From assembly GCA_021847125.1 (NCBI GenBank), contig JAJZUK010000067.1, positions 1 to 6,672 of the forward strand: DNA of 6,672 nucleotides, written 5' to 3'. Position numbers and translations under genes: made by a program. The notes beneath the pieces were generated by a model. The model made no database searches, had not been told where the DNA came from, and worked only from the letters and a program-made list of their open reading frames with translations. Below are positions 1 through 5,382 of the stretch, in pieces (the first letter of the stretch is position 1; the number at the start of each line of letters is the position of its first letter). The DNA is from Pseudomonadota bacterium (GTDB taxonomy: Bacteria; Pseudomonadota; Gammaproteobacteria; Burkholderiales; SG8-39).

Positions 1-424
1 CGATTTTCTGAAGCAGCGCGGCAGGATTGCGCAAAACATCCCGGAAAAATTCCAGGGCCATGCCTATCTACTACATGGACATTCCGCACGCAGGCTGGTC
101 GATGACGGCGTAGTGCTCATCGGCGATGCGGCCGGGCTCGCCTATCCGGAGAGCGGTGAAGGCATACGCCCGGCGGTCGAATCCGGCCTGATCGCGGCCG
201 GCGTCATCGCGGCAAGCGGGAGGGATTACCGCGCCGCGCGCCTGCAGGCCTACAGCGAGCGCTTGAGCGCGCGCCTCGGACCGGGGGCGGCCCCAGCCGC
301 CGGCATCGTTCCCGCCTCTGTGCGCAGCATCCTTGCCGGCGCGCTGCTCGGCAGCCGCTGGTTTACGCGCCGCGTGGTGCTCGATCGCTGGTTCCTGCAC
401 GCGCAGCAAGCGGCGCTGCAGTAG
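1..424 (+). CDS. FAD-dependent oxidoreductase, geranylgeranyl reductase-like, 3' end only
   Basis: This is the C-terminal 140 residues of a flavoprotein; the start lies outside the window and the frame reads from base 2 to the TAG at 422-424. The decisive motif is the second FAD-binding signature: the fragment has VVLIGDAAG at about residues 37-45, followed by YPESGEGIRPAVESG. This GDAxG element binds the ribityl/pyrophosphate part of FAD in the p-hydroxybenzoate hydroxylase fold. The run after it is typical of geranylgeranyl reductase-like oxidoreductases, which reduce isoprenoid chains or act as uncharacterised dehydrogenases. The end (WFTRRVVLDRWFLH) also fits these proteins. The N-terminal GxGxxG dinucleotide motif is not in view, so substrate and exact subfamily cannot be read. 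It converges on the small - strand gene with an 18 nt gap. Family assignment is fairly sure; substrate unknown. Confidence 0.8.
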   Translation, partial: DFLKQRGRIAQNIPEKFQGHAYLLHGHSARRLVDDGVVLIGDAAGLAYPESGEGIRPAVESGLIAAGVIAASGRDYRAARLQAYSERLSARLGPGAAPAAGIVPASVRSILAGALLGSRWFTRRVVLDRWFLHAQQAALQ

Positions 425-442
425 CGAGGCGTAACCGCGCGC

Positions 443-634
443 TCATTGCCCGGGGGCGGCCAGCGCTTGCAGCGCAGAGTCGAGCATGGCACGCGCTTTG
501 TTCCAGTCCGGATGAATCCGGTCGCTGGGAATGTGCTTGTGCGCGATGAAAGACACATTGGCCTCGATTGCCTGCAGCAGGGCGATCTGGGCCAGTTGTG
601 CCGCGAACAGCTGCTGGTACTGCTTGTCGGTCAT
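443..634 (-). CDS. Small hypothetical protein, 63 aa
   Basis: I do not recognise this protein. The frame is open from an ATG at 661, but the ATG at 634 is chosen because a perfect AGGAGG (complement of 640-645) sits 5 nt before it; the upstream ATG has no such site. The product begins MTDKQYQQLFAAQLAQIALL and looks soluble and mostly helical: a Gln/Ala/Leu-rich first helix, a middle stretch with HKHIPSDRIHPDWNKAR, and an Ala/Leu-rich C-terminal helix. There is no signal peptide, membrane segment or Cys pair. It lies 93 nt downstream of rph on the same strand, with a possible promoter of its own, and ends 18 nt from the convergent oxidoreductase. In many betaproteobacteria the position after rph is held by rdgB and hemW, so this gene is unusual there. 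The strong ribosome binding site makes a real gene likely; function unknown. Confidence 0.7.
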   Translation of the reverse strand: MTDKQYQQLFAAQLAQIALLQAIEANVSFIAHKHIPSDRIHPDWNKARAMLDSALQALAAPGQ

Positions 635-681
635 GTTTGCCTCCTGAAGACTATGGGCCAACTCGACTGCCGTATTCCTTC

Positions 682-708
682 AATATAGACAATGCACGCG
701 AGCTGCAA
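682..708 (-). promoter_or_regulatory. Candidate sigma-70 promoter of the 63-aa gene
   Basis: Read on the - strand, TTGCAG (complement of 703-708) is followed after 15 nt by TATATT (complement of 682-687). Transcription would start near 675, about 40 nt before the start codon at 634. The -10 is a good match and the region is locally AT-rich in a GC-rich window. The 15 nt spacing is short; shifting the -35 to GTTGCA or TGTTGC gives 16 or 17 nt but a weaker hexamer. This would let the small gene be expressed apart from rph. Prediction from sequence only. Confidence 0.4.
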
Positions 709-727
709 CAGCCGGGCGTCGCCGCGG

Positions 728-1450
728 CTAGACCAGGCCCAGCGCCTGTTTCTGCGCTGCGACCAGCTGTGCGATCCCTGTCCGCGCCATCTCCAGCAGC
801 GTGTCCATTTCCTCGCGCGAGAACGGCGCGCCTTCCGCGGTACCCTGAACCTCGACAATACCGCCCGACCCGGTCATGACCACGTTCATGTCAGTATCGC
901 AGGCCGAATCCTCGGCGTAATCCAGATCGAGCACCGGCTCGCCCTGGTACATCCCGACCGAAACCGCGGCGACGAAATCGCGCAGCGGCGTGCTTGGGAT
1001 GAGGCCGCGCGCAAGCAGCAGCGTGACCGCGTCGTGCACGGCGACGTAGGCGCCGGTGATGCTGGCGGTGCGCGTGCCGCCGTCCGCCTGGAGCACATCG
1101 CAGTCGATGTGCAGGGTGCGCTCGCCCAGCGCGGGCAGATCGGCGACCGCGCGCAGGCTGCGACCGATCAGGCGCTGGATCTCCTGCGTGCGGCCGGACT
1201 GCTTGCCGCGCGCGGCCTCGCGATCGGTGCGGGTATTGGTGGCGCGCGGCAGCATGCCGTATTCGGCCGTGAGCCAGCCGCGACCCTGCCCGCGCAGGAA
1301 GGCAGGCACTTTTTCTGCGACGCTGGCGGTGCACAGCACCTTGGTGTCGCCGAACTCCACCAGCACCGAGCCCTCGGCGTGTTTGGTGAAATTGCGGATG
1401 AAGCGAACCTTGCGCAGCTCGTTCGTTTGCCGCAGTGAGGGCCGCGTCAT
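728..1450 (-). CDS. rph: Ribonuclease PH
   Basis: RNase PH is a phosphorolytic 3'-5' exoribonuclease that trims the 3' ends of tRNA precursors and other RNAs, releasing nucleoside diphosphates; it works as a ring-shaped hexamer in the cytoplasm. The 240-residue length is normal. Hallmarks are complete: [21 protein letters not shown] at 22-42 (21-residue conserved block near the N-terminus), [14 protein letters not shown] at 58-71, R87 in [13 protein letters not shown] (tRNA contact), [11 protein letters not shown] at 124-134 with T126/R127 for phosphate binding, and [15 protein letters not shown] at 175-189 with D181 and D187 as catalytic aspartates. The ATG at 1450 has an AGGAG 7 nt upstream. 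It is the third gene of the kinase-phosphatase-rph operon. Its first 19 codons are echoed, at protein level, by a second diverged copy 134 bp upstream (see that entry), suggesting duplication or replacement of rph here. Confidence 0.96.
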   Translation of the reverse strand: MTRPSLRQTNELRKVRFIRNFTKHAEGSVLVEFGDTKVLCTASVAEKVPAFLRGQGRGWLTAEYGMLPRATNTRTDREAARGKQSGRTQEIQRLIGRSLRAVADLPALGERTLHIDCDVLQADGGTRTASITGAYVAVHDAVTLLLARGLIPSTPLRDFVAAVSVGMYQGEPVLDLDYAEDSACDTDMNVVMTGSGGIVEVQGTAEGAPFSREEMDTLLEMARTGIAQLVAAQKQALGLV

Positions 1451-1457
1451 GCTGAAG

Positions 1458-1462
1458 CTCCT
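1458..1462 (-). promoter_or_regulatory. Ribosome binding site of rph
   Basis: AGGAG on the - strand (plus-strand ctcct) lies 7 nt before the rph ATG at 1450. It fixes the intact rph start here and not at the upstream ATG at 1584, which lies in another frame. It is inside the 45-codon leader frame, so ribosomes translating that frame would cross it just before its TGA. Confidence 0.75.
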
Positions 1463-1491
1463 ACCAGGATCGAATCCATTTTGGGGGATTT

Positions 1492-1514
1492 ACAAGGGGG
1501 CGTCGCCCCCTTGT
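1492..1514. repeat. Perfect 10-bp inverted repeat (hairpin) between phosphatase and rph
   Basis: The arms are ACAAGGGGGC (1492-1501) and GCCCCCTTGT (1505-1514), fully complementary, with a 3-nt loop. Seven of ten pairs are G-C or nearly so, giving a very stable RNA hairpin on either strand. No U-run follows on the - strand (the next bases are AAATCCCCC), so it is not a classic intrinsic terminator for the operon. It lies in the 77 nt between the end of the rph relic and the intact rph start, 41 nt before the rph ATG. It could be a recombination scar, a small repeat element, or an mRNA-stability or attenuation element. Confidence 0.65.
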
Positions 1515-1570
1515 TCGTTATCCTTGTGCGGATGAAGCGCACTTGGCGCAGCTGGCCGCTGTTGCGGTTG

Positions 1571-2485
1571 CTAGGTCTTGTCATCGGTCTGCCTTTTGAT
1601 TGCATTGCGGATCTGGGCGATGGCCCGTTCTATTTCATCATCGGAAAGGTAATCGCTCTGTGCTGCGCCGACACCTGGCGCCTTCGCTGCGGGCGCCTGC
1701 ACCGGCTTGCGCTCGGCCGGAAGCTGGTCCGATTGCAACCCGCCGGGCTGTTCTTCCCAGCGCATCGCGATCGCAGACAGGTTGTCGCATTCGCGCCCGG
1801 CACGCCGTTCCGCCTCGTCCAGCAGTCCGGGCACAGCCTGCATGATGCCGTCTTTCAGTATTGCGCCGCTGATAATTTTGCCCGATAGCGGGCTCCACAG
1901 ACCGTCGGAGCACAACAGCAGGACATCGCCGGCCGCGAGCCGCACCGTCTCGGACAGATCCACCCGCGGCGGCCGCGCCGAGCCGAGGCAATTGAAAATC
2001 CGGTTGCGCGCGGGATGCGCCGGCAGGGCCTCCTCACGCATGCGCCCGCTGTCGATCAGCTGCTGCACCAGGGAATGGTCCTTGGTCTGCGCCAGAATTC
2101 TGCCCGCGCGCAGGTGATACAGGCGCGAGTCGCCCGCATGCGCCCAGCAGGCGCTATGGTTCTGCACTACGCTGGCGACGCAGGTGGTGCGCGGCGTCTC
2201 GGGCAGCCCGGCCTCGGCTGCCCCCTGCACAATCGCGTGGTGCGCGTCGATCAGGGCGTCGCGCAGAAATGCGCCCGGATCGGGCAGGCGGGGTTGGGCC
2301 GCGCGCTTGAACGCCTGAGTGATCGATTGCAGCGCGATCCGGGCCGCGATTTCGCCATGCAGGTGCCCGCCCATGCCGTCGGCCAGCAGCAGCAGCAGCG
2401 CGTCGCGGCTGTAGCAATAGGCGACGCGGTCCTGGTTGGATTTGCGCCCGCCGCGCCGGCTCTCCTGGAATATGGAAAATTGCAT
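1571..2485 (-). CDS. PP2C-family Ser/Thr protein phosphatase
   Basis: A metal-dependent (PPM/PP2C) phosphatase that removes phosphate from Ser/Thr residues, probably reversing the neighbouring kinase. The 304-residue product has the family motifs in order: NQD at 17-19, DGMGGH at 36-41 with G44 (metal site), TTCVASVV at 100-107, AGDSRLYHLRAG at 117-128, CSDGLW at 192-197 with a metal-binding Asp194, and DNLS at 234-237. The fold ends near residue 240. A Pro/Ala/Gln-rich linker follows, then a charged amphipathic helix (SDDEIERAIAQIRNAIKRQ), an extra tail that may dock a partner. The start at 2485 gives the usual N-terminus just before NQD; the frame stays open further upstream only because it lies antiparallel within the GC-rich kinase gene. 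It starts 8 nt after the kinase stop, with no strong ribosome binding site, so coupling to kinase translation is likely. A CTG repeat of five units encodes Leu30-34. It is cytoplasmic: no signal or membrane segment. Confidence 0.93.
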   Translation of the reverse strand: MQFSIFQESRRGGRKSNQDRVAYCYSRDALLLLLADGMGGHLHGEIAARIALQSITQAFKRAAQPRLPDPGAFLRDALIDAHHAIVQGAAEAGLPETPRTTCVASVVQNHSACWAHAGDSRLYHLRAGRILAQTKDHSLVQQLIDSGRMREEALPAHPARNRIFNCLGSARPPRVDLSETVRLAAGDVLLLCSDGLWSPLSGKIISGAILKDGIMQAVPGLLDEAERRAGRECDNLSAIAMRWEEQPGGLQSDQLPAERKPVQAPAAKAPGVGAAQSDYLSDDEIERAIAQIRNAIKRQTDDKT

Positions 2486-2493
2486 CGCCCGAT

Positions 2494-3450
2494 TCAGCGC
2501 TCGCCGCGCCAGTTTGCGAGCTTGAGCACCAGGTTGCGGAAGTCCGCCGTGCGCGAAGTCAGCGACACCAGCGGGTCGCGCTCGCGCTGCAGCACTTTCT
2601 GCAGCGCGAACACGCTTTGCGGCCGGCGCAGGTGATCCAGGCGCAGGCACCAGTCTATGGTTTGCAGCAGCTGCTCGGAGTATTTGCCGGCCCAAAGCTG
2701 CCGCGCCCGCACGTAATTGTCCCTGTCCATGCGCCGGTCGGCAGGCGGCGGCGCGGCTGCGGCGAGGCAGCAAAACATGGTCGCACCCACGCTGTAGATA
2801 TCGCTCCAGGGTCCGAGCAGCTCGCGCTTGCGGTATTGTTCGGGCGCGGCAAAGCCGGGCGTGTACATCGGGCTCAGGCGCGGCGTTTGCTCGGTAAGCG
2901 TCTGCCGCGCCGCGCCGAAATCGATCAACACCGGCGTGCCGTCGTTGCGGATGTAGATGTTGGCCGGCTTGATGTCCAGGTGCAGCAGCTTGTTCGTGTG
3001 CACTTCGCGCAGCCCGTTCAACAGCAGCGTGATCACGCGGCGGATGAAATCTTCGCTGATGCTGCCGCGGCGGCGCTCGATATGCTCCTGCAGCGTGCGC
3101 CCGCGCTCGTAGCGCATCACCATGTACGCGGTTTCGTTGGCGCGAAAGAAATTGAGCACGCGCACCACGTTGCCGTGGGCGAGGCCGGCAAGCGCTCTGC
3201 CTTCCTCGAAAAAACATTTCATGCCGTAGCGGAAAGTGGCGAGGTCTTCCGCGGCGATCGCCGGCAGCGCGTCGCCTTGCTTGCGCAGCGCCAGCGAGGA
3301 CGGCAGGTATTCCTTGATCGCCACCGGCACCTCGTTCTCGTCCTCGGCGAGGTAGACGATGGAAAAGCCGCCGCAGGAAAGCACTTTGCGTATGCGGTAG
3401 TTCTGCAGCTGATATCCGTCGGGAAGCGGCTGGTTGGCTTGCGTAGGCAT
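2494..3450 (-). CDS. Hanks-type Ser/Thr protein kinase
   Basis: A cytoplasmic eukaryotic-like protein kinase of 318 residues. Visible elements: a glycine loop SCGGFSIVYLAED at 25-37; VAIKEYLP at 43-50 with ATP-binding Lys46; an acidic FFEEGRAL at 80-87 that supplies the helix-C Glu; hinge MVMRYERGRTLQEHI at 110-124; catalytic loop HLDIKPAN at 157-164 with Asp159, Lys161 and Asn164; DFG at 177-179; and the APE motif (FAAPEQY, 200-206) followed by WSDIYSVGA. All catalytic residues are present, so it should be active. The residue before the catalytic Asp is Leu, not Arg, so it is a non-RD kinase, and the outer glycines of the loop are Ser. No transmembrane helix, PASTA or other sensor domain follows; the last 80 or so residues finish the kinase fold. 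It heads the - strand operon and is divergent from yicC. The ATG at 3450 has only a weak ribosome binding site. The target is unknown; the adjacent phosphatase is the likely antagonist. Confidence 0.95.
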   Translation of the reverse strand: MPTQANQPLPDGYQLQNYRIRKVLSCGGFSIVYLAEDENEVPVAIKEYLPSSLALRKQGDALPAIAAEDLATFRYGMKCFFEEGRALAGLAHGNVVRVLNFFRANETAYMVMRYERGRTLQEHIERRRGSISEDFIRRVITLLLNGLREVHTNKLLHLDIKPANIYIRNDGTPVLIDFGAARQTLTEQTPRLSPMYTPGFAAPEQYRKRELLGPWSDIYSVGATMFCCLAAAAPPPADRRMDRDNYVRARQLWAGKYSEQLLQTIDWCLRLDHLRRPQSVFALQKVLQRERDPLVSLTSRTADFRNLVLKLANWRGER

Positions 3451-3476
3451 TGCGCGGTGGCGGGCTCTGCTATGAT
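3450..3476 (+). promoter_or_regulatory. Candidate extended -10 promoter for the yicC-gmk-rpoZ-spoT operon
   Basis: TGC-TATGAT at 3468-3476 is an extended -10 (TGn plus a five-of-six match to TATAAT). A weak -35, TTGCGC at 3450-3455, lies 15 nt upstream, over the kinase start codon. Transcription would begin near 3483, leaving an 86 nt leader before yicC. An extended -10 can work with a poor -35. I saw no comparable promoter on the - strand for the kinase in the same 118 nt gap (3451-3568). Confidence 0.5.
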
Positions 3477-3568
3477 GACAAAAGCGTCAGGGGCTGCGCA
3501 CATTTTCGGCGTGCAAACTGACAAAGTAAAGCGTACTGGCACCTACATTCACACATACACGGACTCAC

Positions 3569-4435
3569 ATGATTCAGAGCATGACCGGTTATGCGGCGCT
3601 GGCGCGCGAGACCGCGCAGGGTTCGCTGCTGCTGGAGCTGAAAAGCGTCAATAACCGCTTTCTCGACCTGCAGTTCCGCGTGGTCGAAGAACTGCGCTCA
3701 CTGGAGCCGAACCTGCGCGAGCTGGTCGCCGCAAAAATCGGCCGCGGCAAAATCGATTGCCGCATCAGTTTCACGCCGGCCGTCATCGCCGGCAAGCAGC
3801 TGTCGCTCAACGCCGAGCTGCTCGCGCGCCTGGCCGAGCTCGAACGCGAAGTGCGCACGGCGATGCCCGAGGCGCAGCCGCTGCGCGCCGGAGAGGTGCT
3901 GCGCTGGCCGGGCATGCTCGGCGATGCCGCGATCGCCGCGGACGCATTGCGCGAACCCTGTCTCGCCTTGATGCGCGCGGCAGTGGACGAGCTTTGCGCC
4001 ACGCGCGCGCGCGAAGGCGCCAAGCTGCGGGACATGATCCTCGAGCGCGTCGCCAAAATGCAGGCGCTGGTGGAGCGGGTCGCGCCGCTGCTGCCGCTCG
4101 CGGTCGCCGCTTATCAGGAAAAGCTGGCGGCGCGGCTGCGCGAGGCGCTGGCCGCCAACGACGAGGAGCGCATACGCCAGGAAATTTCCGTGTTCGGCAT
4201 CAAGGTCGATGTCGCGGAGGAGCTCAACCGGCTGGCCGCGCATCTGCAGGAGGTGCGGCGCGTGCTCGATGCCGGCGGCGCGGCGGGAAAACGCCTGGAT
4301 TTCCTGATGCAGGAACTCAACCGCGAGGCCAATACCCTGGGATCGAAGTCGGTATCCAAGGAAGTCTCCGAAGCCTCGATCGAGCTCAAGCTCCTGATCG
4401 AGCAGATGCGCGAGCAGATCCAGAACATCGAATGA
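3569..4435 (+). CDS. yicC: YicC family endoribonuclease
   Basis: YicC proteins are metal-dependent endoribonucleases; the E. coli member cuts small regulatory RNAs such as RyhB, and loss of yicC affects stationary-phase survival. The 288-residue product has the standard start MIQSMTGYAALARE and the N-terminal domain LLELKSVNNRFLDLQFRV (24-41 approximately). The C-terminal DUF1732 domain is present, with VDVAEELNRLAAHL and FLMQELNREANTLGSK at 245-260, then the acidic helix ending EQMREQIQNIE. Length and ends match the family, so it looks intact. The ATG at 3569 is fixed by the conserved MIQSMTGY start, although only a weak GGA lies upstream. It shares ATGA with gmk, which implies coupled translation. 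It is divergent from the kinase gene. Confidence 0.95.
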   Translation: MIQSMTGYAALARETAQGSLLLELKSVNNRFLDLQFRVVEELRSLEPNLRELVAAKIGRGKIDCRISFTPAVIAGKQLSLNAELLARLAELEREVRTAMPEAQPLRAGEVLRWPGMLGDAAIAADALREPCLALMRAAVDELCATRAREGAKLRDMILERVAKMQALVERVAPLLPLAVAAYQEKLAARLREALAANDEERIRQEISVFGIKVDVAEELNRLAAHLQEVRRVLDAGGAAGKRLDFLMQELNREANTLGSKSVSKEVSEASIELKLLIEQMREQIQNIE

Positions 4436-5034
4436 GCGGCAACCTGTTCATCATCAGCGCGCCCTCCGGCGCGGGCAAATCGACGCTCACGGCCAAACTG
4501 CTGGAGGAAGACCGGCAGATTCACCTGTCGGTGTCCTACACCACGCGCGCGCCGCGCAGCGGGGAGGTCGACGGCCGCGACTATCATTTCGTCGACCAGG
4601 CCCGCTTCATGGCCATGCTCAAGCGCGGCGAATTCCTCGAAAGCGCCGAGGTGCACGGCAATCACTACGGCACTTCCGAGGTCTGGATCCGGGCGCAACG
4701 CGCCGCCGGCTGCGACATCCTGCTCGAAATCGATTGGCAGGGCGCGCAGCAGGTGCGCCGGATTTTTGCCGATACCATAGGCATATTCGTCCTGCCGCCC
4801 TCGATTGCGGAGCTGGAGCGGCGCATGCGCCGGCGCGGGCAGGACAGCGAGGAAGTCGTGCGGCGGCGGCTGGCGGTTGCGGCAGACGAAATGAGCCACG
4901 CAGCCGAGTTTGAATATGTTATTATTAACAATGACTTCGAAGAAGCCCGTCGCGATCTGATCGCGATCGTGCGTGCGTCCAGGCTGGTGTATTCGCGCCA
5001 GCTCGAGCGCAACCCCGAGGTATTCAAGTTTTGA
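4432..5034 (+). CDS. gmk: Guanylate kinase
   Basis: Guanylate kinase converts GMP to GDP with ATP, an essential step in GTP and dGTP supply; GDP and GTP are also the substrates from which SpoT makes (p)ppGpp. The 200-residue product shows the P-loop SAPSGAGKST at 9-18, the GMP-binding SYTTRAPRSGEVDGRDYHF at 35-53 with Arg39 and Arg42, the GEFLESAEVHGNHYGTS segment at 66-82, and LLEIDWQGAQQVR from 97. The lid region PPSIAELERRMRRRGQD and the usual YVIINNDFEEA close to the end are intact. The start ATG at 4432 overlaps the yicC TGA by four bases (ATGA), with no separate strong ribosome binding site, so translation is probably coupled to yicC. The gene is 87 nt upstream of rpoZ. The family is certain. 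Confidence 0.98.
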   Translation: MSGNLFIISAPSGAGKSTLTAKLLEEDRQIHLSVSYTTRAPRSGEVDGRDYHFVDQARFMAMLKRGEFLESAEVHGNHYGTSEVWIRAQRAAGCDILLEIDWQGAQQVRRIFADTIGIFVLPPSIAELERRMRRRGQDSEEVVRRRLAVAADEMSHAAEFEYVIINNDFEEARRDLIAIVRASRLVYSRQLERNPEVFKF

Positions 5035-5082
5035 TTTGGGCGCGGTTCGCGGGGAACCAACCGCCAGCGCCTGCATAAACCG

Positions 5083-5105
5083 GAGGCTGCCGTTGCTGCG
5101 GCCTC
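5083..5105 (+). promoter_or_regulatory. Hairpin just upstream of the rpoZ ribosome binding site
   Basis: GAGGC (5083-5087) pairs with GCCTC (5101-5105) and the stem extends inward by a T-G wobble and two G-C pairs, giving 8 pairs and a 7-nt loop. It ends 6 nt before the AAGGA ribosome binding site (5112-5116) of rpoZ. A smaller hairpin (GGTTC/GAACC, 5044-5058) precedes it right after the gmk stop. There is no U-run, so these are more likely to set mRNA processing or translation than to stop transcription. Function is inferred only. Confidence 0.35.
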
Positions 5106-5121
5106 GTAACCAAGGAACATC

Positions 5122-5331
5122 ATGGCCCGCATCACCGTTGACGACTGCATGAAGCTGATCTCGAATCGATTCGAACTGACTCTGGCCGCGACTTACCGCG
5201 CGCGCCAGCTGACCAACGGCGCGACGCCGCTGGTGGAGTCGGACAAGGACAAGCCCACCGTCATTGCGCTGCGCGAAATCGCGGCCGGCAAGGTGGGCAA
5301 GGAAATGCTCAACCGGTCCAACGCCACGTAA
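5122..5331 (+). CDS. rpoZ: DNA-directed RNA polymerase omega subunit
   Basis: Omega binds the beta-prime subunit, helps assemble RNA polymerase and, in proteobacteria, forms part of a ppGpp binding site on the enzyme. The 69-residue product starts [20 protein letters not shown] and continues [10 protein letters not shown], the diagnostic omega N-terminus, followed by [15 protein letters not shown]. It is shorter than the 91-residue E. coli protein, which is normal for betaproteobacteria, whose omega lacks the long tail. AAGGA lies 5 nt before the ATG. It sits between gmk and spoT, the classic order that places nucleotide supply, polymerase and the ppGpp enzyme in one transcript. Confidence 0.97.
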   Translation: MARITVDDCMKLISNRFELTLAATYRARQLTNGATPLVESDKDKPTVIALREIAAGKVGKEMLNRSNAT

Positions 5332-5336
5332 TTCCC

Positions 5337-5354
5337 AGGCGGGCTTCCCCGCCT
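5337..5354 (+). terminator. Terminator-like hairpin between rpoZ and spoT
   Basis: AGGCGGG (5337-5343) and CCCGCCT (5348-5354) form a perfect 7-bp stem with a CTTC loop, starting 5 nt after the rpoZ stop and followed by the pyrimidine-rich TCTTG. The T-run is too weak for an efficient terminator, so partial termination or protection of the rpoZ mRNA 3' end is more likely. It would let rpoZ be made in excess of spoT. It ends 28 nt before the spoT start. Confidence 0.45.
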
Positions 5355-5382
5355 TCTTGCCGCGGCGGGAGTTCCGACAACC

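Larger units (their letters stand above)
1447..1584 (-). pseudogene. 45-codon leader frame starting with a relic copy of the RNase PH N-terminus
   Basis: This frame starts at an ATG (1584-1582) inside the last codons of the phosphatase gene and ends at a TGA (1449-1447) that overlaps the rph ATG as ATGA. Its first 19 residues are MTRPSNRNSGQLRQVRFIR; intact rph starts [19 protein letters not shown]. That is 13 of 19 identical without gaps, while only 36 of 57 bases match and several shared residues use unrelated codons (Ser AGC against TCA, Arg AGA against CGG). The relic's RPSNR...QLR pattern also resembles RNase PH N-termini of other bacteria as I know them. After codon 19 (base 1528) similarity stops; codons 20-45 cross the palindrome at 1492-1514 and the rph ribosome binding site. 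Best reading: the remnant of an earlier rph whose start overlapped the phosphatase stop, left after displacement or old duplication. It may still be translated and couple phosphatase and rph translation. No clear ribosome binding site of its own was identified. Confidence 0.7.

Noticed and set aside
635..661. Upstream ATG of the 63-aa gene, adding nine residues
   Set aside because: The added stretch contains the AGGAGG that serves the ATG at 634, so the shorter start is preferred.
692..1438. 248-codon + strand frame opposite rph
   Set aside because: Pure antisense of a well-conserved RNase PH gene; no domain or ribosome binding site.
2384..2398. Five tandem CAG units (CTG on the coding strand) in the phosphatase gene
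   Set aside because: Slippage would add or remove Leu residues without shifting the frame, and a hydrophobic strand before DGMGG is normal for PP2C; no sign of phase variation.
2486..3217. Longer phosphatase start giving a 548-residue protein
   Set aside because: The added 244 residues are an Arg/Ala-rich out-of-frame reading of the kinase gene; the PP2C fold starts normally at the ATG at 2485.
2617..3654. 345-codon + strand frame opposite the kinase and reading into yicC
   Set aside because: Antisense to conserved kinase motifs and out of frame with yicC; its His/Arg/Ala-rich translation has no family features.
4911..4935. AT-rich patch in the 3' part of gmk
   Set aside because: It encodes the conserved YVIINNDF segment of guanylate kinases, which needs AT-rich Ile, Asn and Tyr codons; not foreign DNA.
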